Of a DNA stretch of 64,000 nt, positions 18,789 to 28,073 are shown in pieces. This DNA is from Clostridium sp. OS1-26. GTDB lineage: Bacteria > Bacillota > Clostridia > Clostridiales > Clostridiaceae. A program made the position numbers and the translations under genes. The notes under the pieces are model-generated. The model saw only the letters and a list, made by a program, of their open reading frames with translations. It made no database searches and was not told the origin of the DNA. Within the stretch, counting starts at the first letter, position 1, and each line of letters opens with the position of its first letter. The stretch is from assembly GCF_030915445.1 (NCBI RefSeq), contig NZ_CP133264.1, positions 1,550,001 to 1,614,000 of the forward strand, read 5' to 3'.

Positions 18789-19796
18789 ATGAAATCAGAA
18801 AGAACAATATTTGCTGTAGACTCACATACAATGGGAGAACCAACAAGAATAGTAGTAGGAGGGGTTCCTAATATACCAGGAAAAACAATGCCTGAAAAGA
18901 AAGCATATCTTGAAGAGCATCTTGACTGGGTAAGAACAGCTATAATGCTAGAGCCAAGAGGACACAATGATATGTTTGGTTCAATAGTAACTCAGCCAAC
19001 AACAGAAGAAGCTGATTTAGGAATAATATTCATGGACGGCGGCGGATATTTAAATATGTGCGGACATGGATCAATAGGAGCAGCAACAGTAGCAGTAGAA
19101 ACAGGAATGGTTCCAGCAGTTGAGCCAGTTACAAACTTAACTTTAGAAGCACCAGCAGGATTAGTTAAGGCAAGCGTTAAAGTAGAAAATGGAAAAGCTA
19201 AAGAAGTATCAATAGTTAACGTACCAGCATTCCTTTATAAGAGAGATGTAGAAGTAGATGTACCAGGAATAGGTAAAGTAGTAATGGATATATCCTTTGG
19301 AGGAAGCTTCTTTGCTATAGTTAAAGCAGAAAACCTAGGATTAGAAATAAGCCCAGCAAGTGCACAGAAGTTAATAGAAGTAGGAATGAATGTAATAAAA
19401 GCTGTAAATGAGCAAATAGAAATACAACATCCAACGCTTCCACATATAAAAACTGTTGATCTTTGCGAAATATATGGACCTGCTAAGAGTGCAGATGCAA
19501 CAATGCAAAATGCAGTTGTGTTTGGCCAAGGACAGCTTGATAGATCACCATGTGGAACAGGAACAAGCGCTAAAATGGCAACATTATATGCAAAAGGTCA
19601 ATTAAAAATGAAGGAAGACTTCATATACGAGAGCATAATTCAAACTAAGTTCAAAGGAAGAGTATTAGAAGAAACTAAGGTTGGAGACTATGATGCGATA
19701 ATTCCAGAAGTAACTGGAGCAGCGTATATAACAGGACACAACCAATTCTTTATAGATCCTGAAGACCCTGTTAAACATGGATTTATATTAAAATAA
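18789..19796 (+). CDS. prdF: PrdF, proline racemase, unit 1
   Basis: 335 aa. Cofactor-independent racemase that turns L-proline into the D-proline used by PrdAB. Both catalytic cysteines are visible: MCGHGSIGAATVA near residue 91 and DRSPCGTGTSAKMA near residue 257. Length is typical of the family. The nucleotide sequence is almost identical to the copy in unit 2 and the proteins differ only near the end (VKHGFILK against VKYGFILK), which points to recent gene conversion or duplication. Excellent ribosome-binding site (GGGAGG). Last enzyme of the unit. Confidence 0.95.
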   Translation: MKSERTIFAVDSHTMGEPTRIVVGGVPNIPGKTMPEKKAYLEEHLDWVRTAIMLEPRGHNDMFGSIVTQPTTEEADLGIIFMDGGGYLNMCGHGSIGAATVAVETGMVPAVEPVTNLTLEAPAGLVKASVKVENGKAKEVSIVNVPAFLYKRDVEVDVPGIGKVVMDISFGGSFFAIVKAENLGLEISPASAQKLIEVGMNVIKAVNEQIEIQHPTLPHIKTVDLCEIYGPAKSADATMQNAVVFGQGQLDRSPCGTGTSAKMATLYAKGQLKMKEDFIYESIIQTKFKGRVLEETKVGDYDAIIPEVTGAAYITGHNQFFIDPEDPVKHGFILK

Positions 19797-19886
19797 TATC
19801 AAAAAAATTTCTAATTAAGTAATATTTTGTATCAAAATAAAATAAATTAGTATTACAAAAATAATTATAAAATATGGAGGGGACTT

Positions 19887-20771
19887 ATGATGGTTAAAGT
19901 AGTATCTGGATTACTTCTGGCTTTGACAGTTTATTTTGCAATAGTTTTCTTTAAAGATTATGCTAAAGCATCGAAAGAGGGAAACCTCGAAAAGACAAAT
20001 TTTCTTGCGCTTGGAGCAGTAGGATTTTTAACAAACTTTTTAGATACCCTTGGTATTGGTAGCTTTGCCCCTACTACAGCGTTACTTAAGTTCTTTAAGC
20101 TTAGCAAAGATAGAACAATACCAGGTACTCTTAATGTAGCGTGTACAATACCTGTTGTTGTTGAGGCGCTAATATTCATAACTGTTATAAAAGTTGAAGT
20201 AGTAACTTTGTTTGCAATGTTAATTTCAGCTACTGTAGGAGCATTTATAGGTGCCGGTATTGTTTCAAAACTTGATGAGAAAAAAGTACAAGTTGGAATG
20301 GGAATAGCGTTACTAATAGTAGCGTTGACAATGCTTGCAAGTCAATTGAAATTAATGCCTGTAGGCGGAGAAGCTATAGGACTTACAGGAGCAAAACTTA
20401 TAATAGCAGTAATAGTTAACTTCATATTAGGAGCACTTATGACACTAGGAATAGGTCTTTATGCTCCATGTATGGCACTAGTATTTGCACTTGGAATGAG
20501 TCCTAAAGTAGCATTCCCAATAATGATGGGATCTTGTGCATTCTTAATGCCAGTTGCATCAGCTAAATTTGTTAAAGAAGGAGCATATGATAGAAAGGCT
20601 TCTATGGCTATAACTATATTTGGAGCTATAGGTGTTCTTATAGCTGCATATATTGTAAAATCACTTCCTTTAAAGATATTAACATGGTTAGTTATAGTAG
20701 TTATTATTTACACTTCTATAATGATGTTTAGATCGGCAACAAAGAAAAAAGATGTAGATGTTTCGGTTTAA
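19887..20771 (+). CDS. TSUP (TauE/SafE) family membrane transporter, unit 1
   Basis: 294-aa membrane protein with about eight hydrophobic helices in two related halves (FLTNFLDTLGIGSFAPTTAL and FILGALMTLGIGLYAPCMAL), the hallmark of TauE/SafE transporters. Family members move sulfonates, sulfite or other organic anions. The repeated placement directly after proline racemase in both units suggests a link to proline fermentation, for instance export of 5-aminovalerate or uptake of a substrate, but this is inference. ATG at 19887 with GGAGG; an in-frame ATG lies one codon later. A strong terminator follows. Confidence 0.82.
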   Translation: MMVKVVSGLLLALTVYFAIVFFKDYAKASKEGNLEKTNFLALGAVGFLTNFLDTLGIGSFAPTTALLKFFKLSKDRTIPGTLNVACTIPVVVEALIFITVIKVEVVTLFAMLISATVGAFIGAGIVSKLDEKKVQVGMGIALLIVALTMLASQLKLMPVGGEAIGLTGAKLIIAVIVNFILGALMTLGIGLYAPCMALVFALGMSPKVAFPIMMGSCAFLMPVASAKFVKEGAYDRKASMAITIFGAIGVLIAAYIVKSLPLKILTWLVIVVIIYTSIMMFRSATKKKDVDVSV

Positions 20772-20782
20772 TTAAAAATCTT

Positions 20783-20827
20783 ATGGCTGTATGTGGTTTA
20801 AATACCATGTACAGCCATTATTTTTTT
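20783..20827 (+). terminator. Terminator of prd unit 1
   Basis: 9-bp perfect base stem (20783-20791 with 20810-20818), further inner pairs (GGT/ACC) and a run of seven T shortly after. Confidence 0.85.
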
Positions 20828-21080
20828 ACATAAATTTTATGTGATAAAACAAAATATAAATGAATGCTTAATAGTGTCAGTTTTTTGACTATAAAGATGA
20901 CAAAATATACTGATTTTTTTAGAGAATAAGCAAAACTTAGCATAAAGTGACGACTTTTTGGATATTATGTGTCAAAAAAGCTACACAAATTATATATTGC
21001 TTACATCTATAAAAAATCCATATAGCTCACAAAGCATTGTATTAGCATATTTTATAGCTATTTAAGAGAAACTAATTTTA
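20828..21080 (+). promoter_or_regulatory. Upstream region of prd unit 2 (possible PrdR sites)
   Basis: No gene is visible. The region holds GTCA-N6-TGAC (20876-20889) and a second GTGTCA at 20969-20974, the latter followed by an A-run. The GTGTCA word is shared with the region before unit 1, so it may belong to the PrdR recognition site. This rests on shared words only. Confidence 0.3.
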
Positions 21081-21097
21081 TTGGCATAAAAGTTGCT
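21081..21097 (+). promoter_or_regulatory. Sigma-54 (-24/-12) promoter of prd unit 2
   Basis: TTGGCATAAAAGTTGCT matches TGGCAC-N5-TTGCA closely, with GG and GC ten bases apart. The prdC start is about 37 bases downstream. Confidence 0.82.
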
Positions 21098-21133
21098 TAT
21101 AAAAATTATGTAAAAAAAAGTAGGAGGGATCAT

Positions 21134-22432
21134 ATGGCAACTTTATATAAGTTTCCCCTTAAGATGCACATTGGTGCGCCTGATGCGTCTGTTGTTAAGG
21201 TAGGTCAGGAAGTTAAAAGGGGAGAGTGCATTGCGGAACCAACAGGTTTAGGTGCAAAAATTCATACGAGTGTATCAGGAAAAGTAACAGATATAACTGA
21301 TGCTGAAATCGTTATCGAGGCTTATGATACTCAGTCAGAGGACTATGTAAAAATTAAAGAGTGTGACAGTATAATTGATAGCATATATGAGGCTGGCATA
21401 ATTGGTGCTGGTGGAGCAGGATTTCCAACTCATGTTAAAATAAAAGCTAATATTCCAGATGGATATATTATTGCAAATTGTGTTGAGTGTGAACCTGTAC
21501 TTAGACATAACATAGAATTGCTAGAAAAGAATCCAGGAATAGTTATTAGAGGCATAGAGTATGCAATGAAAGCAACAGGAGCTCCTAAAGGCTATATAGG
21601 AATAAAAGCTAAAAACAAAAAGGCAGTAGCTTCTCTTAAGGATGCATTAAAAGGAAGAACTGATATAGAGGTTAGTGAGTTAAAAAACCTTTATCCAATG
21701 GGAGAAGAAAGAGCATTAATAAATGGTATATTTGGAAAATGGCTTGAACCAAATCAGCTTCCACTAGAAGCAAAATGTGTTGTAATGAATGGCGAAACTC
21801 TTGCTAACATTACTAGGGCTGTTGAAGATAGAAAGCCAGTTATAGATAAAGATATAACTGTAGCAGGAAAGCTTAAGAGTGGAAAAGACTCTCACGTATT
21901 TTTCCAAGTTCCAGTTGGAACATCTATAAAAAGCTTAGTAGAAAAAGCTGGTGGTATTAAAGGTGAATATGGTGAACTTGTAGTAGGTGGACCATACACT
22001 GGAAAAGCTGAAGAACTAGAAAAAGCCATAGTTACAAAGACTTCAGGTGGAGCTATTGTAACTATACCTCTTCCAGAGTATAAAGGAAAGATGGGACTTT
22101 TAGTATGTGCTTGTGGAGCAAATGAAGCAAGATTAAGAGACATAGCTAACAAGATGGGATCAGATGTAGTCTCGGTTGTAAATTGTAAAAACATAGTGGA
22201 AAACAAAGGTGTAGCAAAATGTAAGACACCTGGAGAATGACCAGGCCAAACAGCTGCAGTTTTGCAGCTAAAGAAAGAAGGAGCAGAAAGAGTATTAATA
22301 TCTAACTGTAGTGACTGCTCAAATACCGTTATGAACTGTGCACCAAAAGCTGGTCTGCCTGTATATCATCATACAGACCACATATTTAGGACAGTTGATC
22401 ATACATTAACAAGAAGACTAGATGAAGAATAA
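21134..22432 (+). CDS. prdC: PrdC, RnfC-like electron-transfer selenoprotein, unit 2
   Basis: 432 aa including selenocysteine at residue 369, encoded by UGA at 22238-22240 in KTPGE-U-PGQTA. The frame then continues through SNCSDCSNTVMNCAPKAGLP to a TAA at 22430-22432, matching the cysteine-containing copy residue for residue. RnfC-like N-terminus and GAGGAGFPTHVKIK motif as in unit 1. A 7-bp hairpin begins 11 bases after UGA. The presumed role is electron delivery to proline reductase. Annotation programs that ignore recoding would wrongly end it at residue 368. Confidence 0.94.
22241..22272 (+). promoter_or_regulatory. SECIS-like hairpin of prdC, unit 2
   Basis: AGCTGCA (22252-22258) pairs perfectly with TGCAGCT (22263-22269) around a GTTT loop, 11 bases after the UGA. 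The cysteine copy in unit 1 does not keep this hairpin. Confidence 0.7.
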
Positions 22433-22447
22433 AGGAGGTAACCCAAT

Positions 22448-24562
22448 ATGTCAATGAGCGCTGAACATGCAATGGAGCTTAAAAACGAGTTAGCTGTTGT
22501 ATGTTGTAGAACTGAAGAAGGAACAGTAATATCAGCAGACAATTTAGAGGATCCAGGAATATTCCCAGATATGGTGGATTCAGGACTTTTAACTATACCA
22601 GATAACTGCTTAAAGATAGGTGAGGTTTTAGGAGCAAAATTACTTAAAACAATAGACTCACTTACACCTATAACTCCAGAACTTGTAGAAGGAGCTAGTG
22701 TAATGGCTTCCGAAGAAAAAACAGAAGCAGCAGCTGAAGAGCTAACTGAAGGAAGCGAAAAGGCAGTTTTAAAATACAATAAAAAAGCAGGAGACACTAT
22801 TAGTGTTGAAGATTTAGAAAATCCAATGAACTTTGAAAAACTTGAGGATTCATTATTACTAACATTACATGATGCAGTTTTAACAAGAGAAGAAGTTATT
22901 GGAGCAACATTAAGAGTAGATGCACCAGCATTAACTCCTGTAACACCTGATATGTTAGAAGGATATGAGGAGGAAATAACAATGGCAGAAGCACCAAAAG
23001 CAACAACAAGTGTATCCGGCGGCATTCTTAGAATTAAGATAGCTGAAGGAAAAGGTATTGATATCGAAGTACCTTTAAATATTGGAGGAACAACTCCAGC
23101 AGCACCAGCTGTACCACAAGCTCCATTAGCAGTAAAGGCTCAAAAAGCTGTTGCTACAGCAGAGGTTCCAGCAGCTAAAGAAGTTAAGCTTGAAGAGAAA
23201 GTTTTAAGAAGTCTTACAAGAAAATACTTCAAAATTGACAAAGTAGAATTTGGACCAGAAACAAAAATCGAAGGCACAACTCTTTATATAAGAGAAAATG
23301 TTTCCGATGATGCTGTTAAAGTAAGTAATTTAGTTAAGTCTATAAAGGTTGATATCATAACTCCAGATAAGTACAACACATATAGTGAGACAATAATGGA
23401 CGTTCAACCAATAGCTACTAAAGAAGCAGACAGCAAAATAGGTGTAGGAAACACTAGAGTAATTGATGGTGTTATAGTAGTAGTTACAGGTACTGATGAA
23501 AATGGAGTTCAAATAGGTGAATTTGGTTCATCAGAAGGTATTTTAGAAGAAAACATCCAATTTGGTAGACCAGGAGCTCCAGACAAGGGAGAAATATTCA
23601 TAAAGACTGAAGTTATAATTGCGGCTGGAACAAACATGGAAAGACCAGGTCCACTTGCTGCTCATACTGCAACTGACTTTATTACTCAAGAAATCAGAGA
23701 GGCATTAAAGAAATTAGATGATTCTTTAGTAGCAAGAACAGAAGTATTTGAGCAAAAGAGAAGACCAGGAAAGAAAAAAGTTGTAGTTGTTAAGGAAATA
23801 ATGGGTCAAGGTGCTATGCACGATAACTTAATACTACCAGTTGAACCAGTTGGAGTACTTGGTGGAAAACCAAACGTTGACTTAGGAAACGTTCCAGTAG
23901 TTTTATCACCACTTGAAGTATTAGATGGAGGTATCCACGCATTAACTTGTATAGGACCTGCATCAAAAGAGTGTTCAAGACACTACTGGAGAGAGCCACT
24001 AGTAATAGAAGCTATGAATGATCCAGAAGTAGACCTTTGCGGAGTTATATTTGTAGGAAGCCCTCAAATAAACAGCGAAAAGTTCTATGTATCAGAAAGA
24101 CTAGGTATGACTGTAGAAGCTATGGACGTTGATGGAGCAGTTGTTACAACAGAAGGATTCGGAAACAACCACATTGACTTTGCAAGCCATATTGAGCAAA
24201 TCGGTATGAGAGGAATACCTTGCGTAGGTATGTCATTCTGTGCAGTTCAAGGAGCTCTAGTTGTTGGTAACCCATACATGAAATATATGGTTGATAACAA
24301 CAAGTCAGAAGCTGGTATAGAAAACGAAGTTCTATCATGTAACACTTTATGTCCAGAAGATGCTGTAAGAGCATTAGGAATGTTAAAGACAGCTATGGCT
24401 GGAGAAGAAGTTAAGGCTTCAGAAAGAAAATGGAACCCAAATGTTAAGGAAAGCAATCTTGAGTCAATAGAAAAAACTGCTGGAAAATCAATTAATAGAG
24501 TTGAAAACGAAACGGTTGTTCCTATGAGCCAAAAGAGATTAGAAAAATACTCAACAAAGTAG
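22448..24562 (+). CDS. prdA: PrdA, D-proline reductase proprotein, unit 2
   Basis: 704 aa. Same architecture as the unit 1 copy: two N-terminal repeat modules (EEGTVISADNLEDPGIFPDM, then KKAGDTISVEDLENPMNFEK), an Ala/Pro-rich linker (TTPAAPAVPQAP) and the catalytic proprotein. Predicted cleavage is before Cys501 (TGT 23948-23950, ALTCIGPASKE), which would yield the pyruvoyl subunit. The N-terminal third has diverged from unit 1 while the catalytic two thirds are nearly identical, even at silent sites. Start ATG after GGAGG, 15 bases after prdC. Confidence 0.93.
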   Translation: MSMSAEHAMELKNELAVVCCRTEEGTVISADNLEDPGIFPDMVDSGLLTIPDNCLKIGEVLGAKLLKTIDSLTPITPELVEGASVMASEEKTEAAAEELTEGSEKAVLKYNKKAGDTISVEDLENPMNFEKLEDSLLLTLHDAVLTREEVIGATLRVDAPALTPVTPDMLEGYEEEITMAEAPKATTSVSGGILRIKIAEGKGIDIEVPLNIGGTTPAAPAVPQAPLAVKAQKAVATAEVPAAKEVKLEEKVLRSLTRKYFKIDKVEFGPETKIEGTTLYIRENVSDDAVKVSNLVKSIKVDIITPDKYNTYSETIMDVQPIATKEADSKIGVGNTRVIDGVIVVVTGTDENGVQIGEFGSSEGILEENIQFGRPGAPDKGEIFIKTEVIIAAGTNMERPGPLAAHTATDFITQEIREALKKLDDSLVARTEVFEQKRRPGKKKVVVVKEIMGQGAMHDNLILPVEPVGVLGGKPNVDLGNVPVVLSPLEVLDGGIHALTCIGPASKECSRHYWREPLVIEAMNDPEVDLCGVIFVGSPQINSEKFYVSERLGMTVEAMDVDGAVVTTEGFGNNHIDFASHIEQIGMRGIPCVGMSFCAVQGALVVGNPYMKYMVDNNKSEAGIENEVLSCNTLCPEDAVRALGMLKTAMAGEEVKASERKWNPNVKESNLESIEKTAGKSINRVENETVVPMSQKRLEKYSTK

Positions 24563-24571
24563 GCGTTTTAT

Positions 24572-24832
24572 ATGGATTTAAAATACGGTGATAAGATTAT
24601 CGAAATGCAAGGCGTAATTGTTGAAATACAAGATGGCGCTGTAGCATTAGATCTTAAAGGAAGATTAGGTTACTTAAAAGTACCTATGAGGATGCTTATA
24701 ACTGACTATCCGTTAAAGGTAGGTCAGGAAGTTGGCTTCAAAATGAGCTTCTTAGAGGTTCTTTCAGAAGAGGCCAATGAAAAATATGTTAGTAATATTG
24801 ATATAAGAAATAGAAAGGAAGGAAAAATATAA
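24572..24832 (+). CDS. Small conserved prd-operon protein, unit 2
   Basis: 86 aa, nearly identical to the unit 1 protein between prdA and prdB (GRLGYLKVPMRMLITDYPLK is fully conserved). It overlaps the prdB start by one base. Conservation of both sequence and position across the duplication suggests a real role linked to PrdA/PrdB, perhaps in assembly. No fold or motif is recognised. Confidence 0.75.
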   Translation: MDLKYGDKIIEMQGVIVEIQDGAVALDLKGRLGYLKVPMRMLITDYPLKVGQEVGFKMSFLEVLSEEANEKYVSNIDIRNRKEGKI

Positions 24833-25557
24833 TGGATTTAACAGTTGTTAAAGGATTACAATCAGAAATATTTGTTCCTATAACTCCACCACCAGTTTGG
24901 ACTCCTGTGACAAAAGAACTTAAAGACATGAAAGTAGCTTTAGCTACAGCAGCAGGAGTACACTTAAAGTCAGATAAGAGATTTAACTTAGCAGGAGACT
25001 TTACTTACAGAACAATACCAGGAGATGCTCCATCAGGCGAACTTATGGTATCACACGGTGGATACGATAACGGAGACGTTAATAAAGATGTTAACTGCAT
25101 GTTCCCAATAGATAGATTAAGAGAACTTGCAGCAGAAGGATTTATAAAAGAAGTTGCTCCAACTCATGTAGGATTCATGGGCGGCGGCGGAAACCAAGAA
25201 AAATTCAAAAACGAAACTGGTCCAGCTATCGCTAAGATACTAAAAGACGAAGGGGTCGATGCAGTTGTATTAACTGCTGGATGAGGAACTTGCCACCGCT
25301 CTGCAGTATTGGTGCAGAGAGCAATCGAAGAGGCAGGTATACCTACTATAGTTATAGCAGCGTTACCTCCAGTAGTTAAACAAACAGGTACTCCAAGAGC
25401 AGTTGCTCCAAGAGTTCCAATGGGTGCTAATGCAGGAGCTCCAAATGATCCTGCTATGCAAACAGCAATAGTAAAAGAAACATTAGAAGAATTAATTAAA
25501 ATACCAACAGCAGGAACAATAGTTCCACTTCCATACGAATATATAGCAAAAGTTTAA
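24832..25557 (+). CDS. prdB: PrdB, selenocysteine subunit of D-proline reductase, unit 2
   Basis: 241 aa with selenocysteine at residue 151 (UGA 25282-25284 in TAG-U-GTCHRSA), continuing to TAA at 25555-25557. Contains the same GFMGGGGNQ and APRVPMGANAG blocks as unit 1, with scattered substitutions near the C-terminus (NAGAPNDPAMQTAIVKETLE). The SECIS-like hairpin sequence after UGA is identical in both copies, which shows selection on the RNA. It works with PrdA of either unit if subunits mix. Confidence 0.95.
25285..25322 (+). promoter_or_regulatory. SECIS-like hairpin of prdB, unit 2
   Basis: The same CTCTGCA/TGCAGAG stem as in unit 1, at 25299-25305 with 25313-25319, 14 bases after the UGA. 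Confidence 0.7.
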
Positions 25558-25608
25558 TTAGTGCATGCTTTTTCGGGATATAAGAAAAAGTTACTATGCA
25601 ATATAAGT

Positions 25609-25646
25609 ATAATTACAAGTCCCCATACGTGGGGCTTGTAATTATA
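25609..25646 (+). terminator. Intercistronic hairpin between prdB and prdD, unit 2
   Basis: 15 pairs with one bulged base (25609-25624 with 25631-25645), no T-run. It differs in sequence from the unit 1 hairpin but occupies the same place, so a role in mRNA processing or attenuation is likely. Confidence 0.55.
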
Positions 25647-25681
25647 TAAAGTATATTTAAATTAAAGATGTGGTGATATGT

Positions 25682-26443
25682 GTGGAAAAAGAAATAGAGA
25701 TGAGAAGACTTACAATAAAGACTTTTCATATAAAAAGGGTTGAACTTTCCGAAAAAACATATATTGAAAATGGCATCTTATATCTAAGAAAAGATATAAG
25801 AGATAATGCCTCAGTAGATGAAAAGCTTATTAAAGATATAAATATAAGCATAGTTAATCCAGACGACCATAATATATTTGTTAACTCAATAATGGATTTT
25901 TCACCAGTAGCTACAAAAGTTCTTGGGAGAATGGGTGAAGGTATTACTCATGTTTTAACAGGAGTGATGATAATGTTAACAGGAGTTGATGAAGATGGAG
26001 TTCAAGTTGCAGAATTTGGTTCATCAGAAGGTATATTAAAAGATCAGGTTGTATTTGGAAGGGCAGGTACCCCTGATAAAAATGATATTATAATTCATGT
26101 AGATATTACATTACACTCAGGCAAAGGAACAAGTAGACCGGGACCTATGGCTGCTCATGAAGCTTGTGACAAAATAATACAAGAAATAAGATTTTATTTA
26201 AAGAAAATGAATGGAAGACTATGCAGCGAAAGGTACGAATATTTTGACAAAATAAAACCTGGCAAAAAGAAAGTCGTTATTTTGAAGCAAGTAGCGGGAC
26301 AAGGAGCTATGTATGATACAGGGCTTCTGGGAAAAGAGCCAGGTGGTTTCTTAGGATGCAGGTCAATAATTGATATGGGCAATATGCCTATATTATTAAG
26401 TCCTAATGAGTATAGAGATGGTGCATTGAGAGCTATGCACTAA
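25682..26443 (+). CDS. prdD: PrdD, PrdA-like (N-terminal half) protein, unit 2
   Basis: 253 aa. Homologous to the pre-cleavage half of PrdA and to the unit 1 PrdD (NSIMDFSPVATKVLG, VQVAEFGSSEGIL, RPGPMAAHEACD), ending in the identical GALRAMH. The N-terminal half has diverged considerably from unit 1, while the last 70 residues are almost the same. GTG start at 25682 preceded by GTGGTG. The role in proline reductase maturation or electron transfer is not established. Confidence 0.85.
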   Translation: MEKEIEMRRLTIKTFHIKRVELSEKTYIENGILYLRKDIRDNASVDEKLIKDINISIVNPDDHNIFVNSIMDFSPVATKVLGRMGEGITHVLTGVMIMLTGVDEDGVQVAEFGSSEGILKDQVVFGRAGTPDKNDIIIHVDITLHSGKGTSRPGPMAAHEACDKIIQEIRFYLKKMNGRLCSERYEYFDKIKPGKKKVVILKQVAGQGAMYDTGLLGKEPGGFLGCRSIIDMGNMPILLSPNEYRDGALRAMH

Positions 26444-26466
26444 TCTGTTAATCAGAGGTGATGGAT

Positions 26467-26937
26467 ATGGGTATTGGACCATCTACGAAGGAAACTACTT
26501 CGCATCATTTTAGAGATCCTCTACTTAATGTAGTGTCCAATGATGGAGATGTAGACCTTCTTGGAATCATAGTGGCAGGAACGCCGCAGGAAAATGAAGA
26601 TAAGGTTTTTGTTGCTCAGAGGGCAGCTGCCTGGATAGAAGGAATGAGAGCTGATGGGGCTATTGTATCTATAGATGGTTGGGGTAATAGTAATATTGAT
26701 TTTGCTACAGCGTTAGAGGAAATAGGCAAAAGAGATATTCCTGTTGTTGGAATGAGCTTTGTTGGTACACAAGCTCAATTTGTAGTTACGAATCAGTATA
26801 TGGATACTATAGTAGACTTCAATAAGTCAACAGAAGGAATCGAAACTGAAGTTGTGGGAGAAAACAATGTAGTGGAGCTAGATGCTAAAAAAGCATTGGC
26901 GTTTTTAAAACTGAAAATGAGAAATAAAGAGAAATAG
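26467..26937 (+). CDS. prdE: PrdE, PrdA-like (C-terminal half) protein, unit 2
   Basis: 156 aa, nearly identical to unit 1 PrdE beyond the first 30 residues (AGTPQENEDKVFVAQRAAAW, DGWGNSNIDFATALEEIGKR). It corresponds to the post-cleavage part of PrdA but lacks the pyruvoyl-forming cysteine. ATG 26467 follows AGAGGTG at six bases. A nearer ATG at 26461 is possible but aligns less well with unit 1. Confidence 0.83.
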   Translation: MGIGPSTKETTSHHFRDPLLNVVSNDGDVDLLGIIVAGTPQENEDKVFVAQRAAAWIEGMRADGAIVSIDGWGNSNIDFATALEEIGKRDIPVVGMSFVGTQAQFVVTNQYMDTIVDFNKSTEGIETEVVGENNVVELDAKKALAFLKLKMRNKEK

Positions 26938-26949
26938 GGAGGCAGGAAA

Positions 26950-27957
26950 ATGAAATCAGAAAGAACAATATTTGCTGTAGACTCACATACAATGGGAGAA
27001 CCAACAAGAATAGTAGTAGGAGGAGTTCCTAACATACCAGGAAAAACAATGCCTGAAAAGAAAGCATATCTTGAAGAGCATCTTGACTGGGTAAGAACAG
27101 CTATAATGCTAGAGCCAAGAGGACACAATGATATGTTTGGTTCAATAGTAACTCAGCCAACAACAGAAGAAGCTGATTTAGGAATAATATTCATGGACGG
27201 CGGCGGATATTTAAATATGTGCGGACATGGATCAATAGGAGCAGCAACAGTAGCAGTAGAAACAGGAATGGTTCCAGCAGTTGAGCCAGTTACAAACTTA
27301 ACTTTAGAAGCACCAGCAGGATTAGTTAAGGCAAGCGTTAAAGTAGAAAATGGAAAAGCTAAAGAAGTATCAATAGTTAACGTACCAGCATTCCTTTATA
27401 AGAGAGATGTAGAAGTAGATGTACCAGGAATAGGTAAAGTAGTAATGGATATATCCTTTGGAGGAAGCTTCTTTGCTATAGTTAAAGCAGAAAACCTAGG
27501 ATTAGAAATAAGCCCAGCAAGTGCACAGAAGTTAATAGAAGTAGGAATGAATGTAATAAAAGCTGTAAATGAGCAAATAGAAATACAACATCCAACGCTT
27601 CCACATATAAAAACTGTTGATCTTTGCGAAATATATGGACCTGCTAAGAGTGCAGATGCAACAATGCAAAATGCAGTTGTGTTTGGCCAAGGACAGCTTG
27701 ATAGATCACCATGTGGAACAGGAACAAGCGCTAAAATGGCAACATTATATGCAAAAGGTCAATTAAAAATGAAGGAAGACTTCATATACGAGAGCATAAT
27801 TCAAACTAAGTTCAAAGGAAGAGTATTAGAAGAAACTAAGGTTGGAGACTATGATGCGATAATTCCAGAAGTAACTGGAGCAGCGTATATAACAGGACAC
27901 AACCAATTCTTTATAGATCCTGAAGACCCTGTTAAATATGGATTTATATTAAAGTAA
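26950..27957 (+). CDS. prdF: PrdF, proline racemase, unit 2
   Basis: 335 aa, with catalytic cysteines in MCGHGSIGAATVA and DRSPCGTGTSAKMA. It interconverts L- and D-proline to feed PrdAB. Essentially the same nucleotide sequence as the unit 1 copy; a few silent differences occur at the start (GGAGGAGTTCCTAACATA against GGAGGGGTTCCTAATATA) and one residue differs at the end. Ribosome-binding site GGGAGG. A short gap without terminator leads to the transporter. Confidence 0.95.
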   Translation: MKSERTIFAVDSHTMGEPTRIVVGGVPNIPGKTMPEKKAYLEEHLDWVRTAIMLEPRGHNDMFGSIVTQPTTEEADLGIIFMDGGGYLNMCGHGSIGAATVAVETGMVPAVEPVTNLTLEAPAGLVKASVKVENGKAKEVSIVNVPAFLYKRDVEVDVPGIGKVVMDISFGGSFFAIVKAENLGLEISPASAQKLIEVGMNVIKAVNEQIEIQHPTLPHIKTVDLCEIYGPAKSADATMQNAVVFGQGQLDRSPCGTGTSAKMATLYAKGQLKMKEDFIYESIIQTKFKGRVLEETKVGDYDAIIPEVTGAAYITGHNQFFIDPEDPVKYGFILK

Positions 27958-28073
27958 GAAAATTATAAAAATTATGTAGAATGATGTTGATTAAATATAA
28001 TTGACTATGATATATTATTTACAATAAGCAATTATACAATAAAAAATATAGTATAATAAAGGGAGGCTATGTA

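Noticed and set aside
22238..22240. Apparent truncation of prdC in unit 2
   Set aside because: UGA aligns with Cys369 of unit 1 and the frame continues to a proper stop; selenocysteine.
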